Shown: positions 6,596 to 13,860, numbered from the stretch's first letter. The stretch is 22,187 nt of DNA from VFJJ01 sp031362415 (GCA_031362415.1 JANLSK010000142.1:1-22187); one strand, 5' to 3'. The notes: a model not told the origin generated them from the letters alone. Program-made: numbers and translations.

Positions 6596-7033
6596 TCAGG
6601 TGGGATTGAGGCGGCGCGACTGCTGCACGAAGGCCATGCGGAGTTGGGTGAGGGCGTCGGTGAGAGGCTCGGCGTGTGCTCCGAGGCGCCCGGCGAGCTT
6701 GTCGACCATGGCCCCCATGGCGTCGATGGCCAGGCTCGCCTCGGGCAGGTTGGCCATCGAAGGGTCATCGAGGCCGAGATGCAACACGGCGAGCTGCCAC
6801 AGCCCGATGGCGTGGTTGGCGATGATGTCGGCCGCGGGCGTCGCCCGGAGCTCCGATTGGAGCTGCGCCAACTCGGCCGCCTCGTCGTGACCGTCATGAC
6901 CGTCGTGGTCGTGGGCGCCGTGGTCGCGGTGGTCGTGGGGCGGGACGGGCGACCGGTCAGTGGCCCTCGAGCCCGAGCTCGAGGCTGACGATTCCACCGG
7001 CTTCTCGCCGGATGGTGTCCATAGTGAGCTCAC
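6596..7033 (-). CDS. DUF1844-like protein with histidine-rich linker
   Basis: A 145-residue protein on the opposite strand to its neighbours. The C-terminal half (about 52-145) reads as the DUF1844 type: ADIIANHAIGLWQLAVLHLGL, LPEASLAIDAMGAMVDKL, LTDALTQLRMAFVQ. Genes of this family often sit beside infC in actinobacteria, as here. Their function is unknown. Residues 1-32 are Ser/Pro-rich and probably disordered. Residues 33-49 carry seven histidines alternating with Asp and Gly (HDHRDHGAHDHDGHDGHD), which could bind a divalent metal. The GTG at 7033 was chosen because GAGGAGGT (7041-7048 on the complement) sits at ideal spacing. An upstream ATG at 7150 would add 39 unlikely residues. The family call is moderate and the role is unknown. 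Confidence 0.65.
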   Translation of the reverse strand: MSSLWTPSGEKPVESSASSSGSRATDRSPVPPHDHRDHGAHDHDGHDGHDEAAELAQLQSELRATPAADIIANHAIGLWQLAVLHLGLDDPSMANLPEASLAIDAMGAMVDKLAGRLGAHAEPLTDALTQLRMAFVQQSRRLNPT

Positions 7034-7065
7034 CCTGGTAACCTCCTCGCCCAACAACAAAACAC

Positions 7066-7082
7066 GAAGCGGGACCCGCTTC
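7066..7082. other. Perfect 7-bp inverted repeat in the infC leader region
   Basis: GAAGCGG-GAC-CCGCTTC. On the plus strand it follows an A-rich run (AACAACAAAACAC). On the minus strand the stem is followed by a T-rich run, the layout of an intrinsic terminator facing the DUF1844-like gene. It could be an infC leader stem, a leftward attenuator, or an operator. Confidence 0.55.
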
Positions 7083-7258
7083 TGCCTGGTGCGCAAACCT
7101 AGTCCGACGCCACGTGGACCTGGCAGCGAGCACCGGTCATGGGTCCCCACCCGGCCACCGGGACACCCTCACAGGTGATCCTCGCGTGCGACGGGTTGGT
7201 CACGACGACATCACGGACCACGGTGCCATCCTCCGGGCTGGCATGTGCGGGACGTGCC

Positions 7259-7284
7259 CGGGCGGACGCTTCTCTCCCCGCCCG
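7259..7284 (+). other. Hairpin in the infC leader
   Basis: CGGGCGG (7259-7265) pairs with CCGCCCG (7278-7284) across a 12-nt loop, ending 53 nt before the proposed infC start. It may take part in translational control of IF3. Confidence 0.35.
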
Positions 7285-7320
7285 TTCGCGTCTCTCGCGT
7301 GCCGGCGTCATCGCCCCGAC

Positions 7321-7340
7321 GAAAGGCAGGTCCAGACATC
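7321..7340 (+). promoter_or_regulatory. Ribosome binding site and ATC start of infC
   Basis: GAAAGGCAGG (7321-7330) is separated by 7 nt from ATC (7338-7340), where family homology begins. No ATG, GTG or TTG in this frame is as well placed. IF-3 discriminates against rare start codons, so this would give negative feedback. Confidence 0.6.
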
Positions 7341-8036
7341 GCCGTCACCGACACCCGGATCAACGATCAGATCCGGTCCCGTGAGGTTCGTCTGATCGGG
7401 TCCGACGGAGCGCAACTCGGTATCAAGGCGCTTCCGCAGGCGTTGCAGATCGCTCGGGAGCAGCAGCTCGACCTGGTCGAGGTTGCGCCCATGGCCGCTC
7501 CACCGGTCTGCCGGATCATGGACTTCAAGAAGTACCAGTACGACGAGCAGCAAAAGCGCAAAGAATCGCGCAAGCGTGCCACGAACATCATCATCAAGGA
7601 GATGAAGTTCCGGCCCAAGATCGACCAACACGACTACGCCACGAAGATGAAGCACGTCGAGCGCTTCCTCTCCGACGGTTTCAAGGTCAAGCTCACAATC
7701 ATGTTCCGAGGCCGCGAGGTCGCCCATCCCGAGCTCGGGATGAAGATCCTCGAGAAGGTCTCCGAGCAGGTCAGGGAGTACGCCGTGATCGAGGCCTCAC
7801 CCAAGCTCGACGGTCGCAACATGACCATGGTGGTGGCCCCGTCACGCAAGCCGGGCGGCAAGCCCACCAAGGCCGCTCCCCTGCGAACCGACGAACCGAG
7901 GCCGGCCCCTCAGGCCGTGACGAACGGCGAGAGCCCCGCAGCGCCAGCAGCCCCTGCACCGGTAGCGCCCGTTGCGCCTCCCGAGGCCGAGACCGCGAGC
8001 CCCACCACATCTGACGGCGACGCTCCGGCCGCCTGA
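7338..8036 (+). CDS. infC: Translation initiation factor IF-3, probable ATC start
   Basis: IF-3 binds the 30S subunit, prevents 50S joining and checks the start codon and initiator tRNA. Both domains are present: the N-domain from TRINDQIRSREVRLIGSDG through MDFKKYQYDEQQK, and the C-domain from IIIKEMKFRPKIDQHDY through DGRNMTMVVAP. A Pro/Ala-rich tail of about 55 residues follows, longer than in E. coli. Family homology begins at TDTRIND, leaving little room for an upstream start. The ATC at 7338 lies 7 nt behind the SD-like GAAAGGCAGG (7321-7330). In-frame GTG 7299 and ATG 7245 lack such a site. IF-3 genes often use non-AUG starts (AUU in E. coli) for autoregulation, so ATC is favoured by inference. 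It heads infC-rpmI-rplT. Confidence 0.9.
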   Translation: MAVTDTRINDQIRSREVRLIGSDGAQLGIKALPQALQIAREQQLDLVEVAPMAAPPVCRIMDFKKYQYDEQQKRKESRKRATNIIIKEMKFRPKIDQHDYATKMKHVERFLSDGFKVKLTIMFRGREVAHPELGMKILEKVSEQVREYAVIEASPKLDGRNMTMVVAPSRKPGGKPTKAAPLRTDEPRPAPQAVTNGESPAAPAAPAPVAPVAPPEAETASPTTSDGDAPAA

Positions 8037-8080
8037 CCCCAATCCGCCGTCGGCTCGTCCGACCCCCGAGGAGAATCACG

Positions 8081-8275
8081 ATGCCCAAGATGAAGACGCA
8101 CCGTGGCGCGGCGAAGCGCTTCACGACGACCGGTACCGGCAAGCTCCGGCGGCGCAAGGCGTTCAAGGGCCATCTGCTCGAGCACAAGAGCAGCCGACGT
8201 CGGCGCCGCCTGAGCGGCCCGGCCGATGTCCACCCCACCGACGTGAAGGCCGTCAAGCGGATGCTCGGTCTCTGA
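8081..8275 (+). CDS. rpmI: 50S ribosomal protein L35
   Basis: A 64-residue, strongly basic protein of the large ribosomal subunit. It begins MPKMKTHRGAAKRF and continues with GKLRRRKAFKGHLLEHKSSRRRRRL, the signature of bacterial L35. The length is normal. The start follows GAGGAG (8068-8073) with 7-nt spacing. It sits 44 bp after infC and 43 bp before rplT in the standard infC-rpmI-rplT order, so it is almost certainly co-transcribed. Confidence 0.98.
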   Translation: MPKMKTHRGAAKRFTTTGTGKLRRRKAFKGHLLEHKSSRRRRRLSGPADVHPTDVKAVKRMLGL

Positions 8276-8318
8276 GCGGTCTCAGAGCCCGTCCGATTCG
8301 GTCGTAAGGAGAACTCTC

Positions 8319-8747
8319 GTGGCACGTGTCAAGCGTTCCGTCCATTCGAAGAAGCGTCGCAAGGTCGTCCTCGAGCGCGCCAAGGGGTACTCGGGCGCGC
8401 GCTCGAAGCACTACCGCAAGGCCAACGAGCAGGTCATGCACTCGTTGCGCTATGCGTACCGCGACCGTCGGGCCCGGAAAGGCGAATTCCGCAAGCTCTG
8501 GATCATGCGCATCAATGCCGGCTGTCGCGAGAACGGCATGTCGTACTCCCGGTTCATCGCCGGGTTGAACGCCGCTGGGATCGAGGTCGACCGGAAGATG
8601 CTGGCCGAGTTGGCCGTGTCCGACGCTCCGGCATTCGCGGCCCTCGTCGAGACGGCCAAGCAGGCCAGCGCAGCCGCCGGTATCGACGGCCCCGACGGGC
8701 CTGATGGCACCGACGAGCGTGCCGGAGCCGACGAGGACGCAGCCTGA
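8319..8747 (+). CDS. rplT: 50S ribosomal protein L20 with acidic C-terminal tail
   Basis: L20 is a 23S rRNA-binding assembly protein that in many bacteria also controls its own operon. The GTG start lies 7 nt after AAGGAG (8306-8311). The first 118 or so residues are ordinary L20: MARVKRSVHSKKRRKVVLERAKGY, YAYRDRRARKGEFRKLWI, AELAVSDAPAFAALVE. The protein then runs to 142 residues, beyond the usual 115-120, with a Gly/Asp-rich acidic tail (IDGPDGPDGTDE... to EDAA). An acidic tail on an rRNA-binding protein is uncommon, but similar extensions may exist in related actinobacteria. A GC-rich hairpin follows the stop. Confidence 0.97.
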   Translation: MARVKRSVHSKKRRKVVLERAKGYSGARSKHYRKANEQVMHSLRYAYRDRRARKGEFRKLWIMRINAGCRENGMSYSRFIAGLNAAGIEVDRKMLAELAVSDAPAFAALVETAKQASAAAGIDGPDGPDGTDERAGADEDAA

Positions 8748-8750
8748 TCC

Positions 8751-8779
8751 GGCCCCGGCCGTCGCCGGGCCGGGCCGCC
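8751..8779 (+). terminator. GC-rich hairpin after rplT
   Basis: CGGCCCCGGC and GCCGGGCCG pair with one bulge around a short loop, starting a few bases after the rplT stop. No T-tract follows. It plausibly ends or attenuates the infC-rpmI-rplT transcript. Confidence 0.45.
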
Positions 8780-8825
8780 TGCTGAACCCCATGACGTGTA
8801 GCCCAACGATGAGCAGCGACGATCG

Positions 8826-9626
8826 GTGAGCGAGCCTCAGGAGCGCACCCTCGGCTTTCGATCAGCGCCCGTCCAGCGCGTCCGGACGCTGCTTCGTGAC
8901 CGCGCCCTGCGACGCTCCGAGCGGGCCTTCGTGGTGGAGGGTCTCACGCTCGTTTCCGACGCCATCGCCGCAGGTGCGGTCGTCGAGGCCCTCTACGTCG
9001 CCCCGGACGCGCGTCGCCATGCCGAGGTCCTCGCCGCTGCGCATGCTGCTGGTGTCTCGATCGTCGGCCTCGAACCCGGGGTCATGGAGCGCATCGCCGA
9101 CACCGTGACCCCGCAACCCGTGCTGGCGATCGTCGGCATCATCCCCACCAGCTTGGCTGAGGCCTGTGCCCGCGAGCCGGTGCTGGTGCTGGCCGGGCTC
9201 CAAGACCCCGGCAACGTGGGCACGATCCTGCGGACGGCTCAGGCTGCCGGGATGGGTGCCGTGGTGGCGCTGGCCGGGACCACCGATCTGTACGCCCCCA
9301 AGGTCGTGCGGGCCAGCGGGGGAGCGCTGCTGCGGATGCGCTGCGTCGCCGATGTGCCCGCGTCGGGCCTGGCGCTGGCCCTGGCCGCTCGGGGGTTCAC
9401 GACGCTGGGTGCCGATGCCTCGGGCCGGCCCTACGACGGTGTCGATCTTCGGCGACCCCTGGCCCTGTTCCTCGGGGGTGAGTCGCACGGGCTCCCCGAC
9501 GGTCTCGAGGTGGACGAGCTGGTGTCCATCCCCATGGCCGCCGGATGCGACTCGCTCAACGTGGCCGTGGCCGCAGGCATCCTGTGCTTCGAGATCCGGC
9601 GCCAGCGCCACCTCCAGCTGCCGTAG
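8826..9626 (+). CDS. TrmH/SpoU-family RNA 2'-O-methyltransferase
   Basis: A 266-residue SPOUT-class enzyme that should transfer a methyl group from SAM to a ribose 2'-OH in rRNA or tRNA. The exact nucleotide cannot be told from the sequence. The N-terminal 100 residues resemble the substrate-binding domain (VRTLLRDRALRRSERAFVVEG). The SpoU fold has motif 1 LQDPGNVGTILRTAQAAG with the conserved Arg, motif 2 LALFLGGESHGLP, and motif 3 VSIPMAAGCDSLNVAVAAGI, which forms the trefoil-knot SAM site. The GTG at 8826 was chosen because it begins a few residues ahead of the conserved region; no strong Shine-Dalgarno sequence is seen. Genes of this type between rplT and pheS are common in actinobacteria. 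Confidence 0.88.
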   Translation: MSEPQERTLGFRSAPVQRVRTLLRDRALRRSERAFVVEGLTLVSDAIAAGAVVEALYVAPDARRHAEVLAAAHAAGVSIVGLEPGVMERIADTVTPQPVLAIVGIIPTSLAEACAREPVLVLAGLQDPGNVGTILRTAQAAGMGAVVALAGTTDLYAPKVVRASGGALLRMRCVADVPASGLALALAARGFTTLGADASGRPYDGVDLRRPLALFLGGESHGLPDGLEVDELVSIPMAAGCDSLNVAVAAGILCFEIRRQRHLQLP

Positions 9627-9729
9627 CTCCCCGGAACTCACCGGGCCGCTGCCTGGAAGCTCGCAACGCGACCGACGCGGGCCCGGGGCGGGTCCGGGAA
9701 TGATCCGGGGTGCGAGAGCCGGGCTTGGG

Positions 9730-9735
9730 TACTGT
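9730..9735 (+). promoter_or_regulatory. Candidate -10 box of a near-leaderless pheS promoter
   Basis: TACTGT fits TANNNT and ends 9 nt before the pheS ATG at 9745. There is no Shine-Dalgarno sequence in the 9 nt between, which fits a leaderless or very short leader. No convincing -35 element and no T-box-like structure were seen in 9627-9744. Confidence 0.45.
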
Positions 9736-9744
9736 CAGCGCCCG

Positions 9745-10791
9745 ATGGATCTCGCTGACGCTCTCTCTCGCCTCGACATCGAGCTGGCCCGGGCTCGGAC
9801 CGACGTGCCCCGGGCGGTCGACCTCGACGGGCTCGCCGAGTGCGAACGCACCCTGCTCGGCCGACGGGCCGTGGTGACCGACGTGCACGAGCAGATCAAG
9901 ACGTTCCCGCCGGCTGACCGTCCCGCGCTGGGCAAGGCAGTCGGAGGCTTCAAGCAGGCCGTGACGGCGCTGGTCGAGCAGCGTCGGTCGCAGCTCGCCG
10001 ACGCCGAACGGACGTTGCGGCTCACCCGGGACGCGCTCGACCTCACGCTGCCGCCCCGAGGTCGTCCTCGAGGTCATCTCCATCTCGTCACCCAGGTGCA
10101 GCAGGAGCTCGAGGACGTGTTCGTGGGCCTGGGTTTCCGGGTGGCCGAGGGCCCCGAGGTCGAGACCGACTTCTACAACTTCGAGGCGCTCAACATGCCT
10201 CAGGCCCACCCGGCCCGGTCGATGTGGGACACGTTGTACGTGAAGCTGGGCCAACCCGAGGAGGTGCTGCTGCGCACCCACACCTCGCCCGTCCAGATCC
10301 GTGTGATGCAGGACCACCAACCGCCGATCGCCACGGTCATGCCCGGCCGGTGCTACCGCCGCGACACGCTCGACGCTCGGCATTCCCCGGTCTTCCACCA
10401 GATCGAAGGGCTCGTCGTCGACCGGGGCATCACCTTCGGCGATCTCGCCGGCACCATCGAGGCGTTCACCAAGGCCTACTTCGGCGAAGGTCGCACGGCG
10501 CGGCTGCGGCCCAGCTTCTTCCCGTTCACCGAGCCCTCGGCCGAGTTCGAGGTGACGTGCTTCATGTGCGCAGGCTCGGGATGCAGCGTGTGCTCACGCA
10601 CCGGCTGGCTCGAGCTCGGCGGCTGCGGGATGGTCGACCCCAACGTGTTCGCCGCCGTCGGCTACGACCCCGAGGTGTACAGCGGGTTCGCCTTCGGCTT
10701 CGGCCTCGAACGGATGGCCATGACCCGCTACGGCGTCGACCACATCAAAGCCTTCTGGGACAACGACCTGCGGTTCCTCGAGCAGTTCTAG
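9745..10791 (+). CDS. pheS: Phenylalanine-tRNA ligase alpha subunit
   Basis: PheS is the catalytic subunit of the (alpha-beta)2 synthetase that charges tRNA-Phe. The 348-residue protein starts with a coiled-coil tRNA-binding arm (about 1-90). The class II core follows: motif 2 region GRCYRRDTLDARHSPVFHQIEG, then FPFTEPSAEFEV, and motif 3 GFAFGFGLERMAM. A CxxCxGxGCxxC cluster (FMCAGSGCSVC) near residues 272-284 is a normal feature of many bacterial PheS proteins. An in-frame extension upstream to 9166 is only the shadow of the methyltransferase gene. The ATG at 9745 matches the family N-terminus and the promoter position. pheT follows after an unusually long 139-bp gap. Confidence 0.96.
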   Translation: MDLADALSRLDIELARARTDVPRAVDLDGLAECERTLLGRRAVVTDVHEQIKTFPPADRPALGKAVGGFKQAVTALVEQRRSQLADAERTLRLTRDALDLTLPPRGRPRGHLHLVTQVQQELEDVFVGLGFRVAEGPEVETDFYNFEALNMPQAHPARSMWDTLYVKLGQPEEVLLRTHTSPVQIRVMQDHQPPIATVMPGRCYRRDTLDARHSPVFHQIEGLVVDRGITFGDLAGTIEAFTKAYFGEGRTARLRPSFFPFTEPSAEFEVTCFMCAGSGCSVCSRTGWLELGGCGMVDPNVFAAVGYDPEVYSGFAFGFGLERMAMTRYGVDHIKAFWDNDLRFLEQF

Positions 10792-10803
10792 TGCTGGCTC
10801 CAG

Positions 10804-10818
10804 GCCGACTTCGTCGGC
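10804..10818 (+). other. Short hairpin between pheS and pheT
   Basis: GCCGAC-TTC-GTCGGC forms a perfect 6-bp stem with a 3-nt loop, 13 nt after the pheS stop. It might modulate the transcript between the two subunit genes. Confidence 0.35.
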
Positions 10819-10857
10819 GTCGCCGGCGAATTCAAGACCTCGCTGCGCTCGGCGAGG

Positions 10858-10900
10858 GTCAAGGTCAAGGGCAACACCCGGCAACACCCGGCAAGACCCA
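10858..10900 (+). repeat. Short tandem repeats between pheS and pheT
   Basis: GTCAAG occurs twice (10858-10869). It is followed by two exact copies of GCAACACCCG (10871-10880, 10881-10890) and a degenerate third (10891-10900). The stretch is non-coding. Confidence 0.75.
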
Positions 10901-10930
10901 TCAGCAAGCCTGAACCATCTGGAGATTCTC

Positions 10931-13348
10931 GTGCGGGCACCGTTGTCGTGGTTGAGGGAGTGTGCTCCTGGGTTACCTGGGGACGGGGGGCGGTTGGCTG
11001 ATGCGTGCAATGGGATCGGGCTGATCGTTGACGCCGTCGAGGAACCGGGGCGTGAGATCGAGGGCGTGATCGTGGCCCGGATCGTCGACGTGGTCGCCCA
11101 TCCCAACGCCGACAAGCTCCGCCTGGCCGACGTCGACTTCGGGACGGGCACCACCCGGGTCGTGTGCGGCGCGCCCAACATCGAGGCCGGCCAGCTCGTG
11201 CCCTTCGCTCCCTCGGGCGCCAGACTGCCCGGCGGGTTTCGCCTGGAGCGGCGCACGATCCGCGGCGAGGTGTCCGACGGGATGCTGTGCTCGGCCCGGG
11301 AGCTCGGTCTCGGCGGCGACCATTCCGGCATCCTCCAGCTCCCCGCCGACGCCGAGCTCGGCACCGACGTGCGGGGTGTGCTGGGGCTCGACGATCTCGT
11401 GCTCGACCTCGAGATCACGCCCAACCGGCCCGATGCCATGTCGGTCGTCGGAATCGCCCGCGATCTCGCCGCGCACTTCCGCGTCCCGTTCGCCATCCCC
11501 GCGGCCGTTCCCGCCACCCGGGGTCCCGGTGTGAGCACACGGGCCACCGTGAGCATCGAAGCCCCCGACCGTTGTCCCCGTTACGTGGGCTGGACGGTCG
11601 ACGTTGTCGTCGGGCCATCACCGGCGTGGCTGGCCCGTCGCCTCACCCTGGCCGGGATGCGCCCGATCAACAACGTGGTCGACGTCACCAACTACGTGAT
11701 GCTCGAACGGGGCCAGCCGCTGCACGCGTTCGACCTGGCCCGCCTGCCCGGCCGCGGCATCGTCGTGCGCATGGCTGGCGCCGGGGAGCGCCTCACCACG
11801 CTCGACGGCGTGGAGCGCGTCCTCACCTCTGAAGACCTGCTGATCTGCGACGGCCTCTCGCAGCCGACGGCCGTCGCCGGGATCATGGGCGGCGCCGACT
11901 CCGAGGTCGTCGATTCCACCACCGAGCTGCTGCTCGAAGCGGCGTACTTCAGCGCGGCCGGCATCGGGCGCACATCCAAGCGCCTGGGCCTGCGCACCGA
12001 CGCCTCGGCCCGGTTCGAGCGCGGCGTCGACCCGTCCGCCACGCTCGATGCAGCGGCCCGGGCCATGGCGCTCTTGGAGATCGTGGCCTCGGGCGTCGCC
12101 GGTGCCGATCCGTTCGACGCCCATCCGACACGGGTGGAGCGGGCTCGGATCGTGGTGCGCACGGCCCGGGTCAACGCCGTCCTGGGCACGGCGCTCAGCA
12201 CCGAGGAGATCGTGGGCCGTCTCGAGCCGCTCGGCATCGAGTGCCTGGGTTCGGGCGACGGCGACGGCGGCGGCGACCGTGATGCCCGCATCGCCGTCGT
12301 TCCCACCTTCCGTCCCGACATCGAGCGCGAGATCGACCTGGTCGAAGAGGTGGGTCGTCATCACGGCTACAACAACATCACGCGAACGGTGCCCCGCCCG
12401 GCCGGTACCTCGGGCGGCCTCACCCGGGCCCAGCAGGAACGGCGCCTCGTGCGGCACGCCCTCACCGGCATCGGGGCGTCGGAGGCCTTCACCTCGTCGC
12501 TCGTCTCGCCCACCGATCTCGAGCGCTCGGGCTTCGCCTCCGACGACGCCGTCGTACTCGAGAATCCCCTGCGGGCCGAGGAATCGTGCCTACGGACGGC
12601 TGTCCTCCCCGGACTGCTGCGCGCCGTTGGGTACAACGCCAGCCACGGCCTCGCCGACGTCGCCCTCTTCGAGCTCGGGCACGTGTTCGGGCCGCCCAGC
12701 GAGGCCACCGCACCGCTGCCCGACGAGCGCGAGCACGTGGCCTGCCTGCTCGCGGGAACGCTCCGCCGACAGCCGCACGAGGCCGATCGTCCCGTCGACG
12801 TGCACGATGCCACCGCGGCCCTCGCTGCGGTCCTCGACGTGCTCGAGATCGCCGACGTCGCCATCGTGGCCGGCCCGGGTCCGGGGCTGCACCCGGCCCG
12901 CTCGGCGGCGGTGATGGTCGACAGCCTGGCCGTGGGATGGGTGGGCGAGGTCGACCCTGACGTTGCGGCGCGACTCGGGCTGGCGCATGTCGTCGGCTTT
13001 GAATGCGATCTCGATCGCTTGCTGGTTGCCGGGCGTCGGTCGCGGCAGTTCCAGCCGGTCTCGGTGTTTCCAGCGTCGTCGATCGACCTGGCCTTCGTGG
13101 TCGACGACCGCGTGCCCGCAGCTTCGGTCGAGGGCGCGCTGCGAACGGGTGGCGGTTCGCTCGTCGAGTCGATTGCATTGTTCGACACCTTCCGGTCCGA
13201 CGCCCTGGGTGCCGGAAACGTGTCACTGGCGTTCTCGATTCGGTTCCGGGCGCCCGATCGCACGCTCACAGACCACGACGTCGCAGCCCTGCGCCAGGGC
13301 GCGATCGACGCCGCCGTGGCCACGACCGGGGCCCGATTGCGGGGATGA
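10931..13348 (+). CDS. pheT: Phenylalanine-tRNA ligase beta subunit
   Basis: PheT supplies tRNA binding and the editing site of PheRS, which hydrolyses Tyr-tRNA-Phe. The full 805-residue protein shows the domains in order. The EMAP-II-like tRNA-binding domain is at about 40-150 (VVAHPNADKLRLADV, SDGMLCSARELGLGGDH). Next come the B3/B4 editing region (MRPINNVVDVTNYVMLERGQPLHAFD), the B5 domain (about 400-480), and the class II-like core (YNNITRTVPRPAG onward). The anticodon-binding FDX-ACB domain is at about 710-805 (FPASSIDLAFVVDD). A short Gly/Asp-rich insertion (GSGDGDGGGDRDAR) lies in B5. The GTG start follows TCTGGAG (10918-10924). Assignment is secure. Confidence 0.97.
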   Translation: MRAPLSWLRECAPGLPGDGGRLADACNGIGLIVDAVEEPGREIEGVIVARIVDVVAHPNADKLRLADVDFGTGTTRVVCGAPNIEAGQLVPFAPSGARLPGGFRLERRTIRGEVSDGMLCSARELGLGGDHSGILQLPADAELGTDVRGVLGLDDLVLDLEITPNRPDAMSVVGIARDLAAHFRVPFAIPAAVPATRGPGVSTRATVSIEAPDRCPRYVGWTVDVVVGPSPAWLARRLTLAGMRPINNVVDVTNYVMLERGQPLHAFDLARLPGRGIVVRMAGAGERLTTLDGVERVLTSEDLLICDGLSQPTAVAGIMGGADSEVVDSTTELLLEAAYFSAAGIGRTSKRLGLRTDASARFERGVDPSATLDAAARAMALLEIVASGVAGADPFDAHPTRVERARIVVRTARVNAVLGTALSTEEIVGRLEPLGIECLGSGDGDGGGDRDARIAVVPTFRPDIEREIDLVEEVGRHHGYNNITRTVPRPAGTSGGLTRAQQERRLVRHALTGIGASEAFTSSLVSPTDLERSGFASDDAVVLENPLRAEESCLRTAVLPGLLRAVGYNASHGLADVALFELGHVFGPPSEATAPLPDEREHVACLLAGTLRRQPHEADRPVDVHDATAALAAVLDVLEIADVAIVAGPGPGLHPARSAAVMVDSLAVGWVGEVDPDVAARLGLAHVVGFECDLDRLLVAGRRSRQFQPVSVFPASSIDLAFVVDDRVPAASVEGALRTGGGSLVESIALFDTFRSDALGAGNVSLAFSIRFRAPDRTLTDHDVAALRQGAIDAAVATTGARLRG

Positions 13349-13422
13349 GCGTGGGACGAAGCCCGACAAGCCCGGCATGTCGGAGATGCCCGGCCGTTGC
13401 TGGGAGCGGTTGATTCAACCTC

Positions 13423-13459
13423 GTGCAGTGGCGCGTCGATAGCCGGCCCACCACTGCAC
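13423..13459 (+). other. 9-bp inverted repeat ahead of the lipoprotein gene
   Basis: GTGCAGTGG (13423-13431) and CCACTGCAC (13451-13459) are perfectly complementary across a 19-nt spacer. They end 4 nt before the GGGAG ribosome binding site of the next gene. The repeat may be a pheT terminator, an operator, or a leader hairpin that hides the ribosome binding site region. Confidence 0.5.
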
Positions 13460-13474
13460 AACTGGGAGACAACC

Positions 13475-13771
13475 ATGAAGAAGTTCCTTGCTGCCGTCGC
13501 TGCATCCGTCCTCGTGCTGACCCTGTCGGCCTGCGGCTCGGGCGGCGCCTCCGTCGACCGCGGTGAGCTCCAGGCCACGCTGGGCCTCGAGAAAGACGCC
13601 GCGGACTGCATCGCCGACCGGTTCGAGAGTGAGCTCTCGGGCGACGAGGTCGAGAAACTGAACTCGGGTGAAGTCGACGCCGAGCTCGAGGCCAAGTTCC
13701 AGGACCTGCTCATCTCCGCGGACACGGACTGCGACGCCGGGCTCGGCCTCGCCGCTCTCGCCGAGGGCTGA
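13475..13771 (+). CDS. Small predicted lipoprotein of unknown function
   Basis: The 98-residue product has a lipoprotein signal peptide: MKK, a hydrophobic core (FLAAVAASVLVLTL) and the lipobox LSAC with lipidated Cys20. It should be exported and anchored to the outer face of the cytoplasmic membrane. The mature 79 residues are acidic, mostly predicted helix, and contain two further cysteines (Cys45, Cys86), which could form a disulfide. I do not recognise a named family. The pattern of a short helical region with DC...DC pairs resembles small secreted actinobacterial proteins of unknown role. The ATG is well supported by GGGAG (13464-13468). The gene stands alone, flanked by inverted repeats, between pheT and argC. 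Confidence 0.75.
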   Translation: MKKFLAAVAASVLVLTLSACGSGGASVDRGELQATLGLEKDAADCIADRFESELSGDEVEKLNSGEVDAELEAKFQDLLISADTDCDAGLGLAALAEG

Positions 13772-13827
13772 TCGAGCCCGCCGGGTGGACCTTCGGGGAC
13801 GCCCGGAAGTCGCTGAGTCGCCACGAG

Positions 13828-13860
13828 CGCGTGCCGGGTGTTCCGTCACCCCGGCACGCG
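13828..13860 (+). terminator. Strong hairpin after the lipoprotein gene
   Basis: CGCGTGCCGGGTG (13828-13840) pairs with CACCCCGGCACGCG (13847-13860) through 13 base pairs, with one bulged C and a TTCCGT loop. The position between the lipoprotein stop and the argC promoter suits a terminator that isolates the arginine cluster. Only two T residues follow the stem. Confidence 0.65.

Larger units (their letters stand above)
7034..7337. promoter_or_regulatory. Divergent control region between the DUF1844-like gene and infC
   Basis: This 304-bp stretch has no supported gene. It should hold the infC leader and both divergent promoters. Weak candidates are a rightward -10 TAACCT (7039-7044, with TGTCCA 17 bp upstream) and a leftward -10 TAGGTT (complement of 7096-7101). 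It also contains a perfect hairpin at 7066-7082, a longer-loop hairpin at 7259-7284, and an SD-like run before the infC ATC start. The promoter assignments are tentative. Confidence 0.4.

Noticed and set aside
6946..7022. 21-codon frame starting at an ATG nested within the DUF1844-like gene (minus strand, MDTIRREAGG...)
   Set aside because: No well-spaced Shine-Dalgarno; GAGGAGGT fits the GTG at 7033 instead. It might be a small overlapping ORF, but nothing supports it.
9627..9744. T-box or attenuator leader for pheS
   Set aside because: No T-box consensus or specifier stem, and the -10 box near the ATG leaves no room for a leader.
10792..10930. Possible gene remnant in the pheS-pheT gap (QADFVGVAGEFKTSL in one frame)
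   Set aside because: No family resemblance, no start with a ribosome binding site, and it runs into the repeat tract.
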